The notes under the pieces are model-generated. The model saw only the letters and a list, made by a program, of their open reading frames with translations. It was not told the origin of the DNA and ran no database searches. The position numbers and the translations under genes are program-made. 9,729 nt of DNA, taken from positions 1 to 9,729 of the forward strand of contig JAOQAA010000278.1 of the NCBI GenBank assembly GCA_025963815.1. The letters are read 5' to 3'. Shown here piece after piece: positions 1-7,375 of this stretch. How positions within the stretch are numbered: the stretch's first letter is position 1; the number at the start of each line of letters is the position of its first letter. Origin of the DNA: Capsulimonas sp. (GTDB lineage: Bacteria > Armatimonadota > Armatimonadia > Armatimonadales > Capsulimonadaceae).

Positions 1-23
1 GATACGGCTGCGCTTCTGTGTTC

Positions 24-2135
24 TTACCGCCGGGCCAAATAGTGCTCCACACGCCATACCGCCCGCCCTCGCTCCGTGAATTCGTAAACCCCCGCCTGAC
101 GCGTCATCAGCCGCTCGGAGACCAGGCATCGCCGCGTCCCCGAGTAGTCGCTGCATAGCTGGCTGATAAACTTCGTCAGCTCCAATTCTCCGTAACTGCG
201 GTCTTCCGGAAGCGCCAGGATCGCTGCGTCCGGAGACATATAAAACGGCGGCTTGGCGCCGCCGCGAATGAGCTGCGCCATGCCGGGACGATTCGCGGGC
301 TTCACGACGATCGTCCGGGCGCGCCCGGAATGAACCAGGTGGTTCTGACCTCGCGCCCCGCCGAACATTGCGCCCGCCACAGCTTTGACAATCGATTGGT
401 CGGGCGACTTGAGCAGATTGCGCAGCGTAACTTGCGCGCTGTCGTTGCCGATCGCCGCCAGTGCGATAATCGCCGCCTTCACGACGTCACGGTCGGGATC
501 GTCCAGGGCTTGGGTGATCTCTGGCTGCAGGTCGCTGAGTGATAAGGCTGTCGCCGCTTCGATCGCCGCGCGGCGTTCTGCTTCTTCGGGAGAGGCGAGC
601 GCCTTGGCGACCCAGGGCGACGCCTCGTCGTCGCCCATGGCGGCGAGCGCCCGAAGCGCTGTGGTGCGCGTGGGCGTTGCGGCGTGCCCAGCCGCGTTTC
701 GAATCGTCTCCCGATATCTTTCAATCCCGAATAGACCGAGCGTCCGGATCGCCATATTGCGCGTCTCCGGATCGAGCGAGGAAACGTAAGCGGCGACACG
801 AGCGGCCAGCGCCTCCATCGCCTCGGGATCGCGCAGGTTCGGATCGGGCGGCGTCCAGCGCAGCGCTTGTGTTTGAAATCGGGTTTGCAGAGCCAGACGT
901 TCGGGGGTACGCTCCTCTGGCTCCAGCCATTCCGAGCGGAGGGCGCGGCCCAGGGCTTCGGCGGCGGCGAGCGCGATTGGAGGCTCCTCGGAGTGACCCG
1001 CGTCCAGCAGCGCCGTCAGCACCTTCGCCCAGCATGAGCCGAAGCGGCAGACAGCATGGACGGCGCGCGGGCTGCGCCACATCTCCTCAACCGTTGTTGC
1101 TTGGAGAACGCGGGCGACTAATACGTTAAACCCCGCGCCTTCATCGCTTGTGAGCATATTGACGAGCAGCAGCTGTGTCGAATCGTCTGGGCAGCGCTCC
1201 AGAAGATCGAGCAGCAGTTGCGCTTTGCGCGTGGCGTCGGGCGCCGAGCGGATCAGGGCGTCCGCGAGCCAGTACGCCTCGCGCCACGCCATGGTCGCCG
1301 GTGGCGAAACCTCCGCCTCGGTTTTAGGACGTGTGAAGCATCGTTTCAGAACCTCTAATGCGTTTGCCCGCATCGCGGGATCGTCGGAGAGATATGCCGA
1401 GACGGCGGCCTCCATGCCGCTGCGTCCCAATCGCCGTAGGAGCACGGCCACATCCTCGCGCATCTCCTCTTCGTTTGAGGCGCGAATTAAGTCTAGAAAT
1501 CGCTCCGGCGACTTTTCCAATAATACGCTGAGACGCTCCATTTCACTCGCGCCGAACAGCGTCATCAGCGCGTGGATTTCGGCGTCTACTTCCCTCTTGA
1601 ACTCAGTGTCCGGCGGCATTTCCATCTGTTCCATCTCCATCAAGCCTTTCAGTCGGCCGCGCGCCCGGTGAAGACGGCTCATGACCGTCCCGATCGGGAT
1701 ATCCAAAAACGCGGCGACATCGGAATAGGAGAGCCCTTCCCAGTAATGCAGCACCAGCACCAAACGGTCTTGCGCCGGCAGACGATTGAGTTCGCCGCGC
1801 AGTTGATCGGAGCGTGGATGAGGCGGATGGGAATCGTCTGGTAGATTGTCGTCTAGCGGCTCCGTCGTCAGACGATATCGCGTGCGATACCACGCGCGGC
1901 AAATGTTCAGCGCCAGCACGCGCAGCCACCCGCCGAACTTTGCCGGGTCCTGCAACTGCGCCAGCTTTACATACGCCTCGATAAACGCCTCGTGCGCCAG
2001 ATCCTCCGCGTCGGTTGGATCGCCGGCAATTCGCCAGCACAGCCGCAGGATTCCCTGCTGATGCCGCTCCACCAGCGTTCCAAACACATGCCGCCGCCCC
2101 GCGCGAACGGCCTCCACCAATGCTGCATCGTCCAT
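24..2135 (-). CDS. ECF sigma factor fused to HEAT-like repeats and a C-terminal DUF2087-like domain
   Basis: Probable transcription initiation factor of the extracytoplasmic-function sigma-70 family with a very long C-terminal extension. Region 2 covers about residues 8-85, with the core-binding stretch DAEDLAHEAFIEAY at 42-55 and a Trp-rich end (GGWLRVLALNICRAWYR). Region 4 covers about 112-166, with the helix-turn-helix LSYSDVAAFLDIPIGTVMSR at 135-154. A normal ECF factor would stop near residue 180. Here a helical region follows to about 590. At 455-590 it shows repeats of about 31 residues of HEAT/PBS-lyase type, with recurring TALRALAAMGDD-like and AAIIALAAIGND-like helices. The tail (about 645-703) has the pattern DYSGTRRCLV...LMTRQAG.YEF, which resembles DUF2087, a winged-helix-like domain found in some regulators. 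The start is supported by GGAAGAG, 8 nt upstream. I see no transmembrane segment and no adjacent anti-sigma gene, so the HEAT/DUF2087 part may provide control or partner binding (inference). The sigma assignment is firm; the tail assignment is by pattern only. Confidence 0.9.
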   Translation of the reverse strand: MDDAALVEAVRAGRRHVFGTLVERHQQGILRLCWRIAGDPTDAEDLAHEAFIEAYVKLAQLQDPAKFGGWLRVLALNICRAWYRTRYRLTTEPLDDNLPDDSHPPHPRSDQLRGELNRLPAQDRLVLVLHYWEGLSYSDVAAFLDIPIGTVMSRLHRARGRLKGLMEMEQMEMPPDTEFKREVDAEIHALMTLFGASEMERLSVLLEKSPERFLDLIRASNEEEMREDVAVLLRRLGRSGMEAAVSAYLSDDPAMRANALEVLKRCFTRPKTEAEVSPPATMAWREAYWLADALIRSAPDATRKAQLLLDLLERCPDDSTQLLLVNMLTSDEGAGFNVLVARVLQATTVEEMWRSPRAVHAVCRFGSCWAKVLTALLDAGHSEEPPIALAAAEALGRALRSEWLEPEERTPERLALQTRFQTQALRWTPPDPNLRDPEAMEALAARVAAYVSSLDPETRNMAIRTLGLFGIERYRETIRNAAGHAATPTRTTALRALAAMGDDEASPWVAKALASPEEAERRAAIEAATALSLSDLQPEITQALDDPDRDVVKAAIIALAAIGNDSAQVTLRNLLKSPDQSIVKAVAGAMFGGARGQNHLVHSGRARTIVVKPANRPGMAQLIRGGAKPPFYMSPDAAILALPEDRSYGELELTKFISQLCSDYSGTRRCLVSERLMTRQAGVYEFTERGRAVWRVEHYLARR

Positions 2136-2203
2136 GTTGTTTGCTCTTCCATCCCTAAAGATGCGAAGACGGGAGCGATTATTCCCTGAATTTTGCTTGG
2201 GAG

Positions 2204-2238
2204 AAAAAAATAAAGCCGGCGGATTGCTCCGCCGGCTT
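2204..2238 (-). terminator. Rho-independent terminator for minus-strand transcription
   Basis: A perfect 11-bp stem (AAGCCGGCGGA at 2213-2223, TCCGCCGGCTT at 2228-2238) closes a 4-nt loop, TTGC. On the minus strand it is followed at once by TTTATTTTTTT, a good U tract. On the plus strand the following bases (GTTTGTC) make only a weak tract. It therefore ends transcripts of the isomerase gene at 2440-3426 before they enter the sigma factor gene. The sigma gene would then need its own promoter within about 2136-2203; I see no convincing -35/-10 pair there. Confidence 0.85.
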
Positions 2239-2272
2239 GTTTGTCAAGAATGTAAGATGGACCGATTCCAGG

Positions 2273-2436
2273 CTCGGCCCCCCTGCCCCCCAATCCTGGG
2301 GGAGGAGTTTATCGCGGGTGTGTTTGTGGTGAATAGATGCGTAACCCAGTCAATGCAAACTGGGACAAACGTCTTTTTCGATCCAACGAGCCAATGAGAA
2401 CCTCCTCCCCCAGGATTGGGGGGTAGGGGGGCCGAG
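2273..2436. repeat. Long C-rich inverted-repeat intergenic element (35-bp arms)
   Basis: The left arm (2273-2307) and right arm (2402-2436) are reverse complements at 34 of 35 positions, the one difference being at 2424. Each arm also folds on itself: CCCCCA-ATCC-TGGGGG in the left arm, with its mirror in the right. The 94-nt centre holds a further nested pair, GTTTGT (2322-2327) with ACAAAC (2365-2370), enclosing the hairpin CCCAGT (2345-2350) / ACTGGG (2359-2364). The element ends three bases from the stop codon of the isomerase gene, so it lies in that gene's 3' untranslated region, upstream of the terminator at 2204-2238. It carries no reading frame of note. The best reading is a non-autonomous palindromic intergenic repeat of REP/MITE type; it could also act as an mRNA-stabilising 3' structure. 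Confidence 0.85.
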
Positions 2437-2439
2437 TCC

Positions 2440-3426
2440 TTAATCTTTCGCCCAGAACATCGCGCCGGGCTTTTCGGTGACGATGGCGGCTTCCAGGGTC
2501 TCAACAGCCTTTTTGATGCCTTCGGCGGTGGACATCATGCTGTCTTCATGCTCAATGGACAGAACGCCGTCGTAGCCGACCATCAGGAGGTTGGAGACGA
2601 ACTCTTTCCACCAGAAGGTGTCGTGCCCATAGCCGACCGAACGGAAGACCCAGGAGCGGGCGGCGATGTCGCCGTAGGACTTGACGTCCAGGTTGCCGTT
2701 GATCCCCGAGTTGATCGGATCGATCCGGGTGTCCTTGGCGTGCACGTGGAAGATCGCGCCGGCGGCGCCGAGATTTCGGATGGCGGCGAGTGGATCGATA
2801 CCCTGCCACCAGAGGTGCGATGGGTCGAAGTTGGCGCCGATCTGATCGCCGGCCGCGTTGCGCAGCTTCAGGATCGTTTCGGGATTGTAGACGACAAAGC
2901 CCGGATGCGCCTCAATGGCGAACTTGACATTGTGCGCTTTCAGAAAACGATTTTGAGCTTTCCAGTAAGGAATGACCTTCTTCTTCCACTGCCAGTCCAG
3001 GATCTCGCGGAACTCGTCCGGCCAGGCGGCGGTGACCCAGTTCGGATACTTAGCGCGCGAGTTATCGCCGGGGCAGCCCGAGAAGCCGTTGACGACGCTG
3101 AGATCTAATTTCTCCGCCAGCAGGACGGCGTTGACGAACGCCTGATGGTGATCGTCGGCGATCGCCTTGTCCGGGTGCAGTGGGTTGCCATGAACCGAAA
3201 GCGAGTCGAGTGTCAGCCCGCGATCTTCGATGAGTTTGATCAGCTTCTTGCGCGCGCCGGCGTCCGAAATCAGTTTCTCCACGCCGCCTACGCTATCGAG
3301 GTGGTGCGAGCCAGGATAGGCGCCCGCGCCTATCTCCACCGCTTTGATGCCGGCGGCGGCGATGATGTCCAGCGCTTCTTCGAGCGGCCGGTCCTGAAAC
3401 AGGGCGGTAAAGATTCCAATCTTCAT
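2440..3426 (-). CDS. Sugar phosphate isomerase/epimerase family protein (xylose-isomerase-like TIM barrel)
   Basis: A 328-residue cytosolic protein of the AP-endonuclease-2/xylose-isomerase-like TIM-barrel superfamily, whose members isomerise or epimerise sugars, inositols or their phosphates using a divalent metal. It opens on the first barrel strand (MKIGIFTALF) with no signal peptide, followed by the typical LEEALDIIAAAGIKAVEIG. Likely metal-site residues, by analogy with tagatose-3-epimerase-type enzymes, are E172 (FAIEAHPG), D201 and H204 (NFDPSHLWWQG), H227 or H229 (FHVHAKDTR) and E292 (LSIEHED). Length and motif order are normal and the gene looks intact. The start has AGGAG 11 nt upstream. 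It stands alone between a terminator (2204-2238) and a divergent regulatory gap. Exact substrate cannot be told: this family is highly expanded and annotated only generically in most genomes. No sugar transporter or dehydrogenase neighbour is present in the window to narrow it. Confidence 0.92.
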   Translation of the reverse strand: MKIGIFTALFQDRPLEEALDIIAAAGIKAVEIGAGAYPGSHHLDSVGGVEKLISDAGARKKLIKLIEDRGLTLDSLSVHGNPLHPDKAIADDHHQAFVNAVLLAEKLDLSVVNGFSGCPGDNSRAKYPNWVTAAWPDEFREILDWQWKKKVIPYWKAQNRFLKAHNVKFAIEAHPGFVVYNPETILKLRNAAGDQIGANFDPSHLWWQGIDPLAAIRNLGAAGAIFHVHAKDTRIDPINSGINGNLDVKSYGDIAARSWVFRSVGYGHDTFWWKEFVSNLLMVGYDGVLSIEHEDSMMSTAEGIKKAVETLEAAIVTEKPGAMFWAKD

Positions 3427-3463
3427 GCGATATAGGACTCCTGCGGATGAAATTCGTGTGATT

Positions 3464-3480
3464 TAACGTTACTTTAAAGT
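3464..3480. promoter_or_regulatory. Adjacent short palindromes upstream of the isomerase gene, possible operator
   Basis: TAACGTTA (3464-3471) is an 8-bp perfect palindrome with a central CG. It shares one base with ACTTTAAAGT (3471-3480), a 10-bp perfect palindrome. They lie 38-54 nt upstream of the isomerase start codon in an AT-rich pocket of an otherwise GC-rich window. CG-centred palindromes are typical of LacI-family operators controlling sugar genes, so a repressor site is plausible. This is inference; no regulator gene is adjacent, and short palindromes in AT-rich DNA also arise by chance. Confidence 0.3.
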
Positions 3481-3601
3481 TTTCGCGGGCTTATTTTAGC
3501 AGATGCGCGATTCCTTGTCCAGTCTTGCGCCCGAAACAACTGGCGGACATACCTGTAATTTCGACACCGTGGGAACTTTTGCCTTCCTGCCGTGCGCCTC
3601 G

Positions 3602-3610
3602 TGGTACAAT
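3602..3610 (+). promoter_or_regulatory. Possible extended -10 promoter for the TonB-transport locus
   Basis: TGGTACAAT contains TACAAT (one mismatch to TATAAT) preceded by TGN, the extended -10 form used by housekeeping sigma factors. The nearest -35-like hexamer, TTGCCT (3579-3584), is 20 nt away, longer than the usual 16-18. The call therefore rests mainly on the extended -10. If real, transcription would begin near 3617 and drive the His/Cys protein gene and perhaps the downstream receptor operon. It would also argue against translation starting at the ATG at 3503. Confidence 0.35.
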
Positions 3611-3649
3611 ACAACTGTCTCGAATTTGCTTAGGACGACTCACACGCTC

Positions 3650-4027
3650 TTGCTCACTCACTTCCAATCCGGACACGCCTCGCCCATTCTCCGCGCATTC
3701 ACGCGGCTGATGGCCTTTGTCTGTCTCTGGATGGGGACGGTGAGCGTCGCGCATCATACCGATGGCCTGCGCGTCGCGGGCGCCTCACACAGCGCTTCGT
3801 CGTCCATTGAGGCTCTGACAACTCAGGCGCCCGACACCCCTTGTGTCGCTTGCGAGTGGCTGCTCAGCCTTATGCCCCATCTGGCGGTGGACACACATGT
3901 CACGCTGACCCCAGCGTCGCGCCTCGCGTTCGCCGCTCCCGCTGTTCGATGCACCCCTCGCCTCACTTCGCGCGGCGTTCGCCTGCGCGGTCCGCCTGCT
4001 TTCCTGGACGTTTCCGCAGTCGGTTAA
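3650..4027 (+). CDS. Small membrane-anchored/secreted His/Cys protein with CxxCxW motif (DUF2946-like?), upstream of TonB receptor
   Basis: About 125 residues if it starts at TTG 3650; the frame is open back to an ATG at 3503 (174 residues). I prefer the later start because it puts a basic N-terminus just before one hydrophobic segment (about residues 13-34, ending TVSVAHH). An AGGA lies at 3632-3635, though 14 nt away, and a possible promoter at 3602-3610 lies inside the longer version. ATG 3710 is a third option. After the membrane segment comes a His/Ser-rich stretch, then PCVACEW (C65, C68, W70) and a basic tail ending LRGPPAF. The layout of N-terminal anchor, CxxC and RxPPA tail resembles DUF2946-type small proteins, which are often seen beside TonB-dependent receptors, some of them copper-linked. 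That resemblance is by layout only. The function is unknown; a periplasmic metal-binding or sensing role is inference. It is likely the first gene of the transport locus. Confidence 0.6.
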   Translation: MLTHFQSGHASPILRAFTRLMAFVCLWMGTVSVAHHTDGLRVAGASHSASSSIEALTTQAPDTPCVACEWLLSLMPHLAVDTHVTLTPASRLAFAAPAVRCTPRLTSRGVRLRGPPAFLDVSAVG

Positions 4028-4062
4028 CTTTGACTTTGCGGCCTTCTTGCGCCTGGCGTGAA

Positions 4063-4175
4063 GATGCCCCCCGACCCCCGCTGGGGGAGCAGCCCATATT
4101 ATCCAATTACGTGACGAAGATTATTCTTTGACACGCCCACGATTCTATGGTCTACACCCCTTGTGGGGGGGCATC
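4063..4175. repeat. Degenerate C-rich palindromic element between the small protein gene and the receptor gene
   Basis: The outer ends GATGCCCCCC (4063-4072) and GGGGGGCATC (4166-4175) are perfect 10-bp inverted repeats. Each side has its own internal hairpin: CCCCC-GCT-GGGGG at 4075-4087 and CCCC-TTGT-GGGG at 4157-4168. The left side shares the plan of the element at 2273-2436 (a C6 run, two bases, a C5-6 run, a short loop, TGGGGGAG), so it looks like a decayed member of the same type. It fills the 247-nt gap between the His/Cys protein gene and the receptor start. As transcribed RNA it could attenuate or stabilise the message. No T tract follows, so it is not a standard terminator. The remainder of the gap shows no other feature. 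Confidence 0.6.
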
Positions 4176-4274
4176 CTCGGCTCCGATAATCAACGTCAAC
4201 CCTCTGCCTCGCTACGTCCCCACGCCTGACCCATTCACCCAGCACGCCCTTTTGACCTTAAGAGAAATAATAGT

Positions 4275-6320
4275 ATGCGACGCACTCACGCACGCCGGTG
4301 GGCGGTGGCGGCTGCCCTTTTGGCCGCCCTGCCTTGCCCTGCTCCCTGCGCCACGCTGCCCGGCTCTGACGCCGCCGGCCCAAGCGACGACATTTTTGAC
4401 CCGAAACGCGCCCCTGTCATTGTGGTGAAGGTGACGGCGTCGAAACGCGCCGCCGTCCCAAAACAAACGGGCAGTACGACGACGATTACTTCGGCCAGCA
4501 TTGAGAATAAGGCGAACTCCAGCAGCTTCAGCAGCATCATCGCGAGCAGTGTCGCCGGCGCTGTCGAATCGTCGAGCGGCGAACTGCATATTCGAGGGTC
4601 GCACGGACAGTACACGTATTATCTGGACGGGGCGCCGCTTCCGTCGTCGGTCTCGGGATCGTTTACCGATCTGATCAACCCGAAGAATATCGAGACGCTC
4701 AAAGTCTATACGGGCGGCTTTCCCAGTTACTACGGCGGCAACCTCGCGGCGGTGTTTGCCGTGAACGCCAAGGCCGGCCGTCCCGGCCATCCGACAGGGC
4801 TGTTCCAGCAGATCATCCAGGGGTATGAGACCTACGAGACGATCGGGCAGACCAGCGGCGGGGTGGGGCGACTCTCGTACTTCCTGTCGGGCATCCATAG
4901 CTCGACGGATCGGCGGCTGGACCCGGTGACGCAGACGCCGCTTCACGACGCCGGAGACAGCTCGGTCGTGTTCGGCAAGTTCGACTATCAGGCTGGTCGA
5001 AACGACAAAATCACAATTGATACGGCGCACACGGACTCCGAGCTTCAAATCCCCAATGAGGAAGACCGGCAGGCGCTCGGGCAAAACGACCGCCAGGTGG
5101 AGAACGGGACATTCGCCAACCTCATCTGGAAGCATGACGACGCCCGGCAAAGTCTTCTCGTGGCGTTTTACAGCCATTCGTCACAGCTTCGTTATAATGG
5201 CGACCCCGTGCACGATCTCCTGGCGTCCGCAGATAACCCCGATGTGTCGGGACTTGTTTCCACGTTCGAAAACCAAAAGGCGAACTATGCGGGCCTGCGG
5301 ACGGATTACAGCGTCCGTGTGAGCAAGCGTCACACCATCGGTGTTGGGTTCGACGGGCAGACTGTCACGGGTACGGAGCAGTTCAAAATCCTCTCGGGAA
5401 ATGGCGACGCGCCGGTCACGGACAATCACAACATCGGCGGCAACGATCAGTCGGCGTACTTACAGGACGACTGGACGCCGGGGCGCTGGCAGATCAACTT
5501 CGGCGCCCGCTACGATGTGCATAAGGCGATCATCGAAAGTTCGCAGCTTTCACCGCGCCTGAACATGACCTACGCCGCCGGGCCGCACGATCACTTTCAC
5601 GCTTACTACGACCGTCTCTTCCAGCCGACGGCCTTTGAAGACGTACGCCAGCTCAGCGGCTCGACCGCAATCGGCGATACCGTCGTCACGTCCATCAAGC
5701 CCGAACGTGACGATTTCTACGAAGTCGGCTACCAGCACGATCATTCGGGCGTCACGACCACACTCAGCGCCTACTACAAGACGGCCAAAGACGTGGTGGA
5801 CGACACTGCGCTCGGCAGTACGCAGATCACAGTGCCGTTCAACGTCGAAAAAGGATATGTCCGGGGGCTTGAATTCTCGCTCGACGGCCCCATCTCCCAC
5901 ACGCTCTCAGGATATGTGAACTATGCGCGCTCCTGGGCGAAGAACGCGGGCGCGATTACCGGCGGCGTCTTCTCCAGCGATATCGCCCCCGGCTACTTTT
6001 ACGCCGACCACGATCAGACGGACACCGGCGCGGTCGGTCTTTCTTATACACATGGAAAGATTGGCGCGACCCTCGACGGCGAGTATGGCTCCGGCCTTCC
6101 CTATGGCTCGGATGACGCCGGGAACGTCAACTTCCTGCGCGTTCCCTCGCACTTCATTTTCAACGGCGGTTTTAGCGTTCGATCCGGCCACAGCGAGATC
6201 GAAGCCACCGTCATCAACCTGCTCAATCAGGCTTATGTCATCAAGCAAGCCGGCGCATTCTCGGGACGAGAATGGGGCCAGGGGCGCACTTTCGGCGTGA
6301 AGCTCACGCAAACCTTTTAG
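4275..6320 (+). CDS. TonB-dependent outer-membrane receptor
   Basis: A 681-residue gated outer-membrane transporter that imports a scarce ligand using energy passed from the inner membrane by TonB. The N-terminus is a signal peptide (basic MRRTHARR, hydrophobic core 9-22, likely cleavage near residue 26). A TonB-box-like stretch, APVIVVKVTASK (46-57), precedes the plug domain (about 65-170), which has ELHIRGSHGQYTYYLDGAPLP (103-123) and IETLKVYTGGFPSYYGG (139-155). The rest is a 22-strand-type beta barrel rich in aromatic and alternating residues, ending GVKLTQTF with the terminal Phe expected for outer-membrane assembly. The length is in the normal range. No N-terminal signalling domain is present, so it is not a FecA-type transducer. 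Only a weak purine-rich stretch (AAGAGA) lies upstream of the ATG. The exbB, exbD and tonB genes follow directly. The substrate is not recognisable from sequence; neither a cobalamin riboswitch nor an obvious Fur-box is visible upstream. Confidence 0.93.
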   Translation: MRRTHARRWAVAAALLAALPCPAPCATLPGSDAAGPSDDIFDPKRAPVIVVKVTASKRAAVPKQTGSTTTITSASIENKANSSSFSSIIASSVAGAVESSSGELHIRGSHGQYTYYLDGAPLPSSVSGSFTDLINPKNIETLKVYTGGFPSYYGGNLAAVFAVNAKAGRPGHPTGLFQQIIQGYETYETIGQTSGGVGRLSYFLSGIHSSTDRRLDPVTQTPLHDAGDSSVVFGKFDYQAGRNDKITIDTAHTDSELQIPNEEDRQALGQNDRQVENGTFANLIWKHDDARQSLLVAFYSHSSQLRYNGDPVHDLLASADNPDVSGLVSTFENQKANYAGLRTDYSVRVSKRHTIGVGFDGQTVTGTEQFKILSGNGDAPVTDNHNIGGNDQSAYLQDDWTPGRWQINFGARYDVHKAIIESSQLSPRLNMTYAAGPHDHFHAYYDRLFQPTAFEDVRQLSGSTAIGDTVVTSIKPERDDFYEVGYQHDHSGVTTTLSAYYKTAKDVVDDTALGSTQITVPFNVEKGYVRGLEFSLDGPISHTLSGYVNYARSWAKNAGAITGGVFSSDIAPGYFYADHDQTDTGAVGLSYTHGKIGATLDGEYGSGLPYGSDDAGNVNFLRVPSHFIFNGGFSVRSGHSEIEATVINLLNQAYVIKQAGAFSGREWGQGRTFGVKLTQTF

Positions 6321-6335
6321 GAGATTGATCGATCC

Positions 6336-6962
6336 ATGAACAGCTTTCTGACTTATATGCACCAGGGCGGCGTGATGATGTACCCGCTCATCCTCTGCGC
6401 CATTGTCGCCATCGGCATCATTTTAGAGCGAATGATCGCCTTCCGAAAGGCTTCCGCCGTCGACCCGGAAGTGCTGCTTGACGACGTGCGCGACGCGACG
6501 AAATCGGGCGACTACGCCGCCGCCATTCGCCATATGGAAACCTTCAAGACGCCGCTCGCCCGGATTATGATCAGTGGCCTGCGCAACGCCGACCGCAGCC
6601 CGGAAGCGATGGAGATCGCCATGGCTCACGAAGCCGCCAGCGAACTTCCCGCCCTGGAAAACTATCTGCTCGGCCTTAAGACGATCATCACCATTGCGCC
6701 GCTGCTCGGCCTGCTCGGCACGATCGCCGGCATGATCTCCTCCTTCAAACAGGTCGCCGCCGGCGGGCTTTCGTCGCCGACCGCCGTTATGTCCGGCGTT
6801 TCCGAGTCGCTGATCTCCACCGCGACGGGGATCGTCGTCGCGACGGCGGCCGTCATCTTCTACAACTACTTCAGCAACCTCATCAAGCGCTTTGTCGAAG
6901 ATCTGGAATATTATGGCGATGAGCTGACCAACCTGGTGACCGATCGGGTGGTGCACTCATGA
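6336..6962 (+). CDS. exbB: ExbB/TolQ/MotA-family proton channel protein
   Basis: A 208-residue inner-membrane subunit of the proton-motive-force-driven motor that energises TonB. Three membrane segments are visible in the family's usual spacing: about 15-34 (YPLILCAIVAIGIILERMIA), 112-134 (LGLKTIITIAPLLGLLGTIAG) and 159-180 (LISTATGIVVATAAVIFYNYF). The long cytoplasmic stretch between the first two is typical, as are APLLGLLGTIAGM and the SESLISTATG run with E157 before the third helix. It starts 15 nt after the receptor stop, and its AGGAG ribosome site overlaps that stop codon (TAGGAG). Its last codon overlaps the exbD start, so translation is likely coupled. The same family includes TolQ and MotA, but the receptor and tonB neighbours favour an ExbB role. 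Confidence 0.92.
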   Translation: MNSFLTYMHQGGVMMYPLILCAIVAIGIILERMIAFRKASAVDPEVLLDDVRDATKSGDYAAAIRHMETFKTPLARIMISGLRNADRSPEAMEIAMAHEAASELPALENYLLGLKTIITIAPLLGLLGTIAGMISSFKQVAAGGLSSPTAVMSGVSESLISTATGIVVATAAVIFYNYFSNLIKRFVEDLEYYGDELTNLVTDRVVHS

Positions 6963-7357
6963 TGAAGATCCGCGCCCGCCGCCAGCCCGAAGAGGCGGAA
7001 ATCATCATCATCCCGATGATCGACACCATGATGTTCCTGCTCATGTTTTTCATCGTCGCCAGTCTCGCGTTGGCCGTGCAAAACGGTCTGCCAGTCAACC
7101 TGCCCAAAGCCAGCACCGGCGTGCAGCACTCCGCGCAAAACGTCACGCTGACGCTGGATCAGGCCGGGAATTTGCACCTGAACACCAAAGCAATCGCCGT
7201 GGCCGACGAAACATCAGAGTTGAAAACACTTGGTGTTACCGATAGTACGTTGGTCATTATCAACGCCGACGGCCGGGTCTCGCACGGCATGGTGACATCG
7301 GTGATGGACAACGCGCGCAAGGCGGGAGTCGAGCGGTTCGCGATCGCGACGCAGTAA
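6959..7357 (+). CDS. exbD: ExbD/TolR-family biopolymer transport protein
   Basis: A 132-residue single-span inner-membrane protein that pairs with ExbB. A short basic cytoplasmic N-terminus (MKIRARR) leads into the family signature IIIIPMIDTMMFLLMFFIVAS, with D22 in the position of the proton-carrying Asp (D25 in E. coli ExbD). A periplasmic domain of about 90 residues follows. It includes LPVNLPKAS, the usual segment just after the membrane span, and the ILN-type strand STLVIINADGRVSHGMVTSVMDNARKAGVERFAIAT. The ATG at 6959 overlaps the exbB stop as ATGA; a second ATG at 6962 is possible and would shorten it by one residue. No strong ribosome site is seen, which fits translational coupling to exbB. 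Length and key residues are normal. Confidence 0.92.
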   Translation: MMKIRARRQPEEAEIIIIPMIDTMMFLLMFFIVASLALAVQNGLPVNLPKASTGVQHSAQNVTLTLDQAGNLHLNTKAIAVADETSELKTLGVTDSTLVIINADGRVSHGMVTSVMDNARKAGVERFAIATQ

Positions 7358-7375
7358 CAAAAGGAGCCACGCGCC

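Noticed and set aside
3571..3578. GGGAACTT, resembling an ECF sigma -35 element (GGAAC), upstream of the transport locus
   Set aside because: No matching ECF -10 element lies at the usual 16-17 nt spacing, and the gap to TACAAT is too long for a single promoter. A link to the sigma factor at 24-2135 cannot be supported.
4028..4274. Possible cobalamin or other riboswitch ahead of the TonB receptor
   Set aside because: I looked for the conserved cobalamin-box sequence and for other familiar aptamer cores and saw none. The structure there is explained by the C-rich palindromic element.
4212..5177. 321-codon open frame on the minus strand opposite the TonB receptor start
   Set aside because: It is antisense to a clear signal peptide and plug domain, has Arg-rich shadow-frame composition and shows no recognisable domain. 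Long antisense frames are expected in GC-rich genes.
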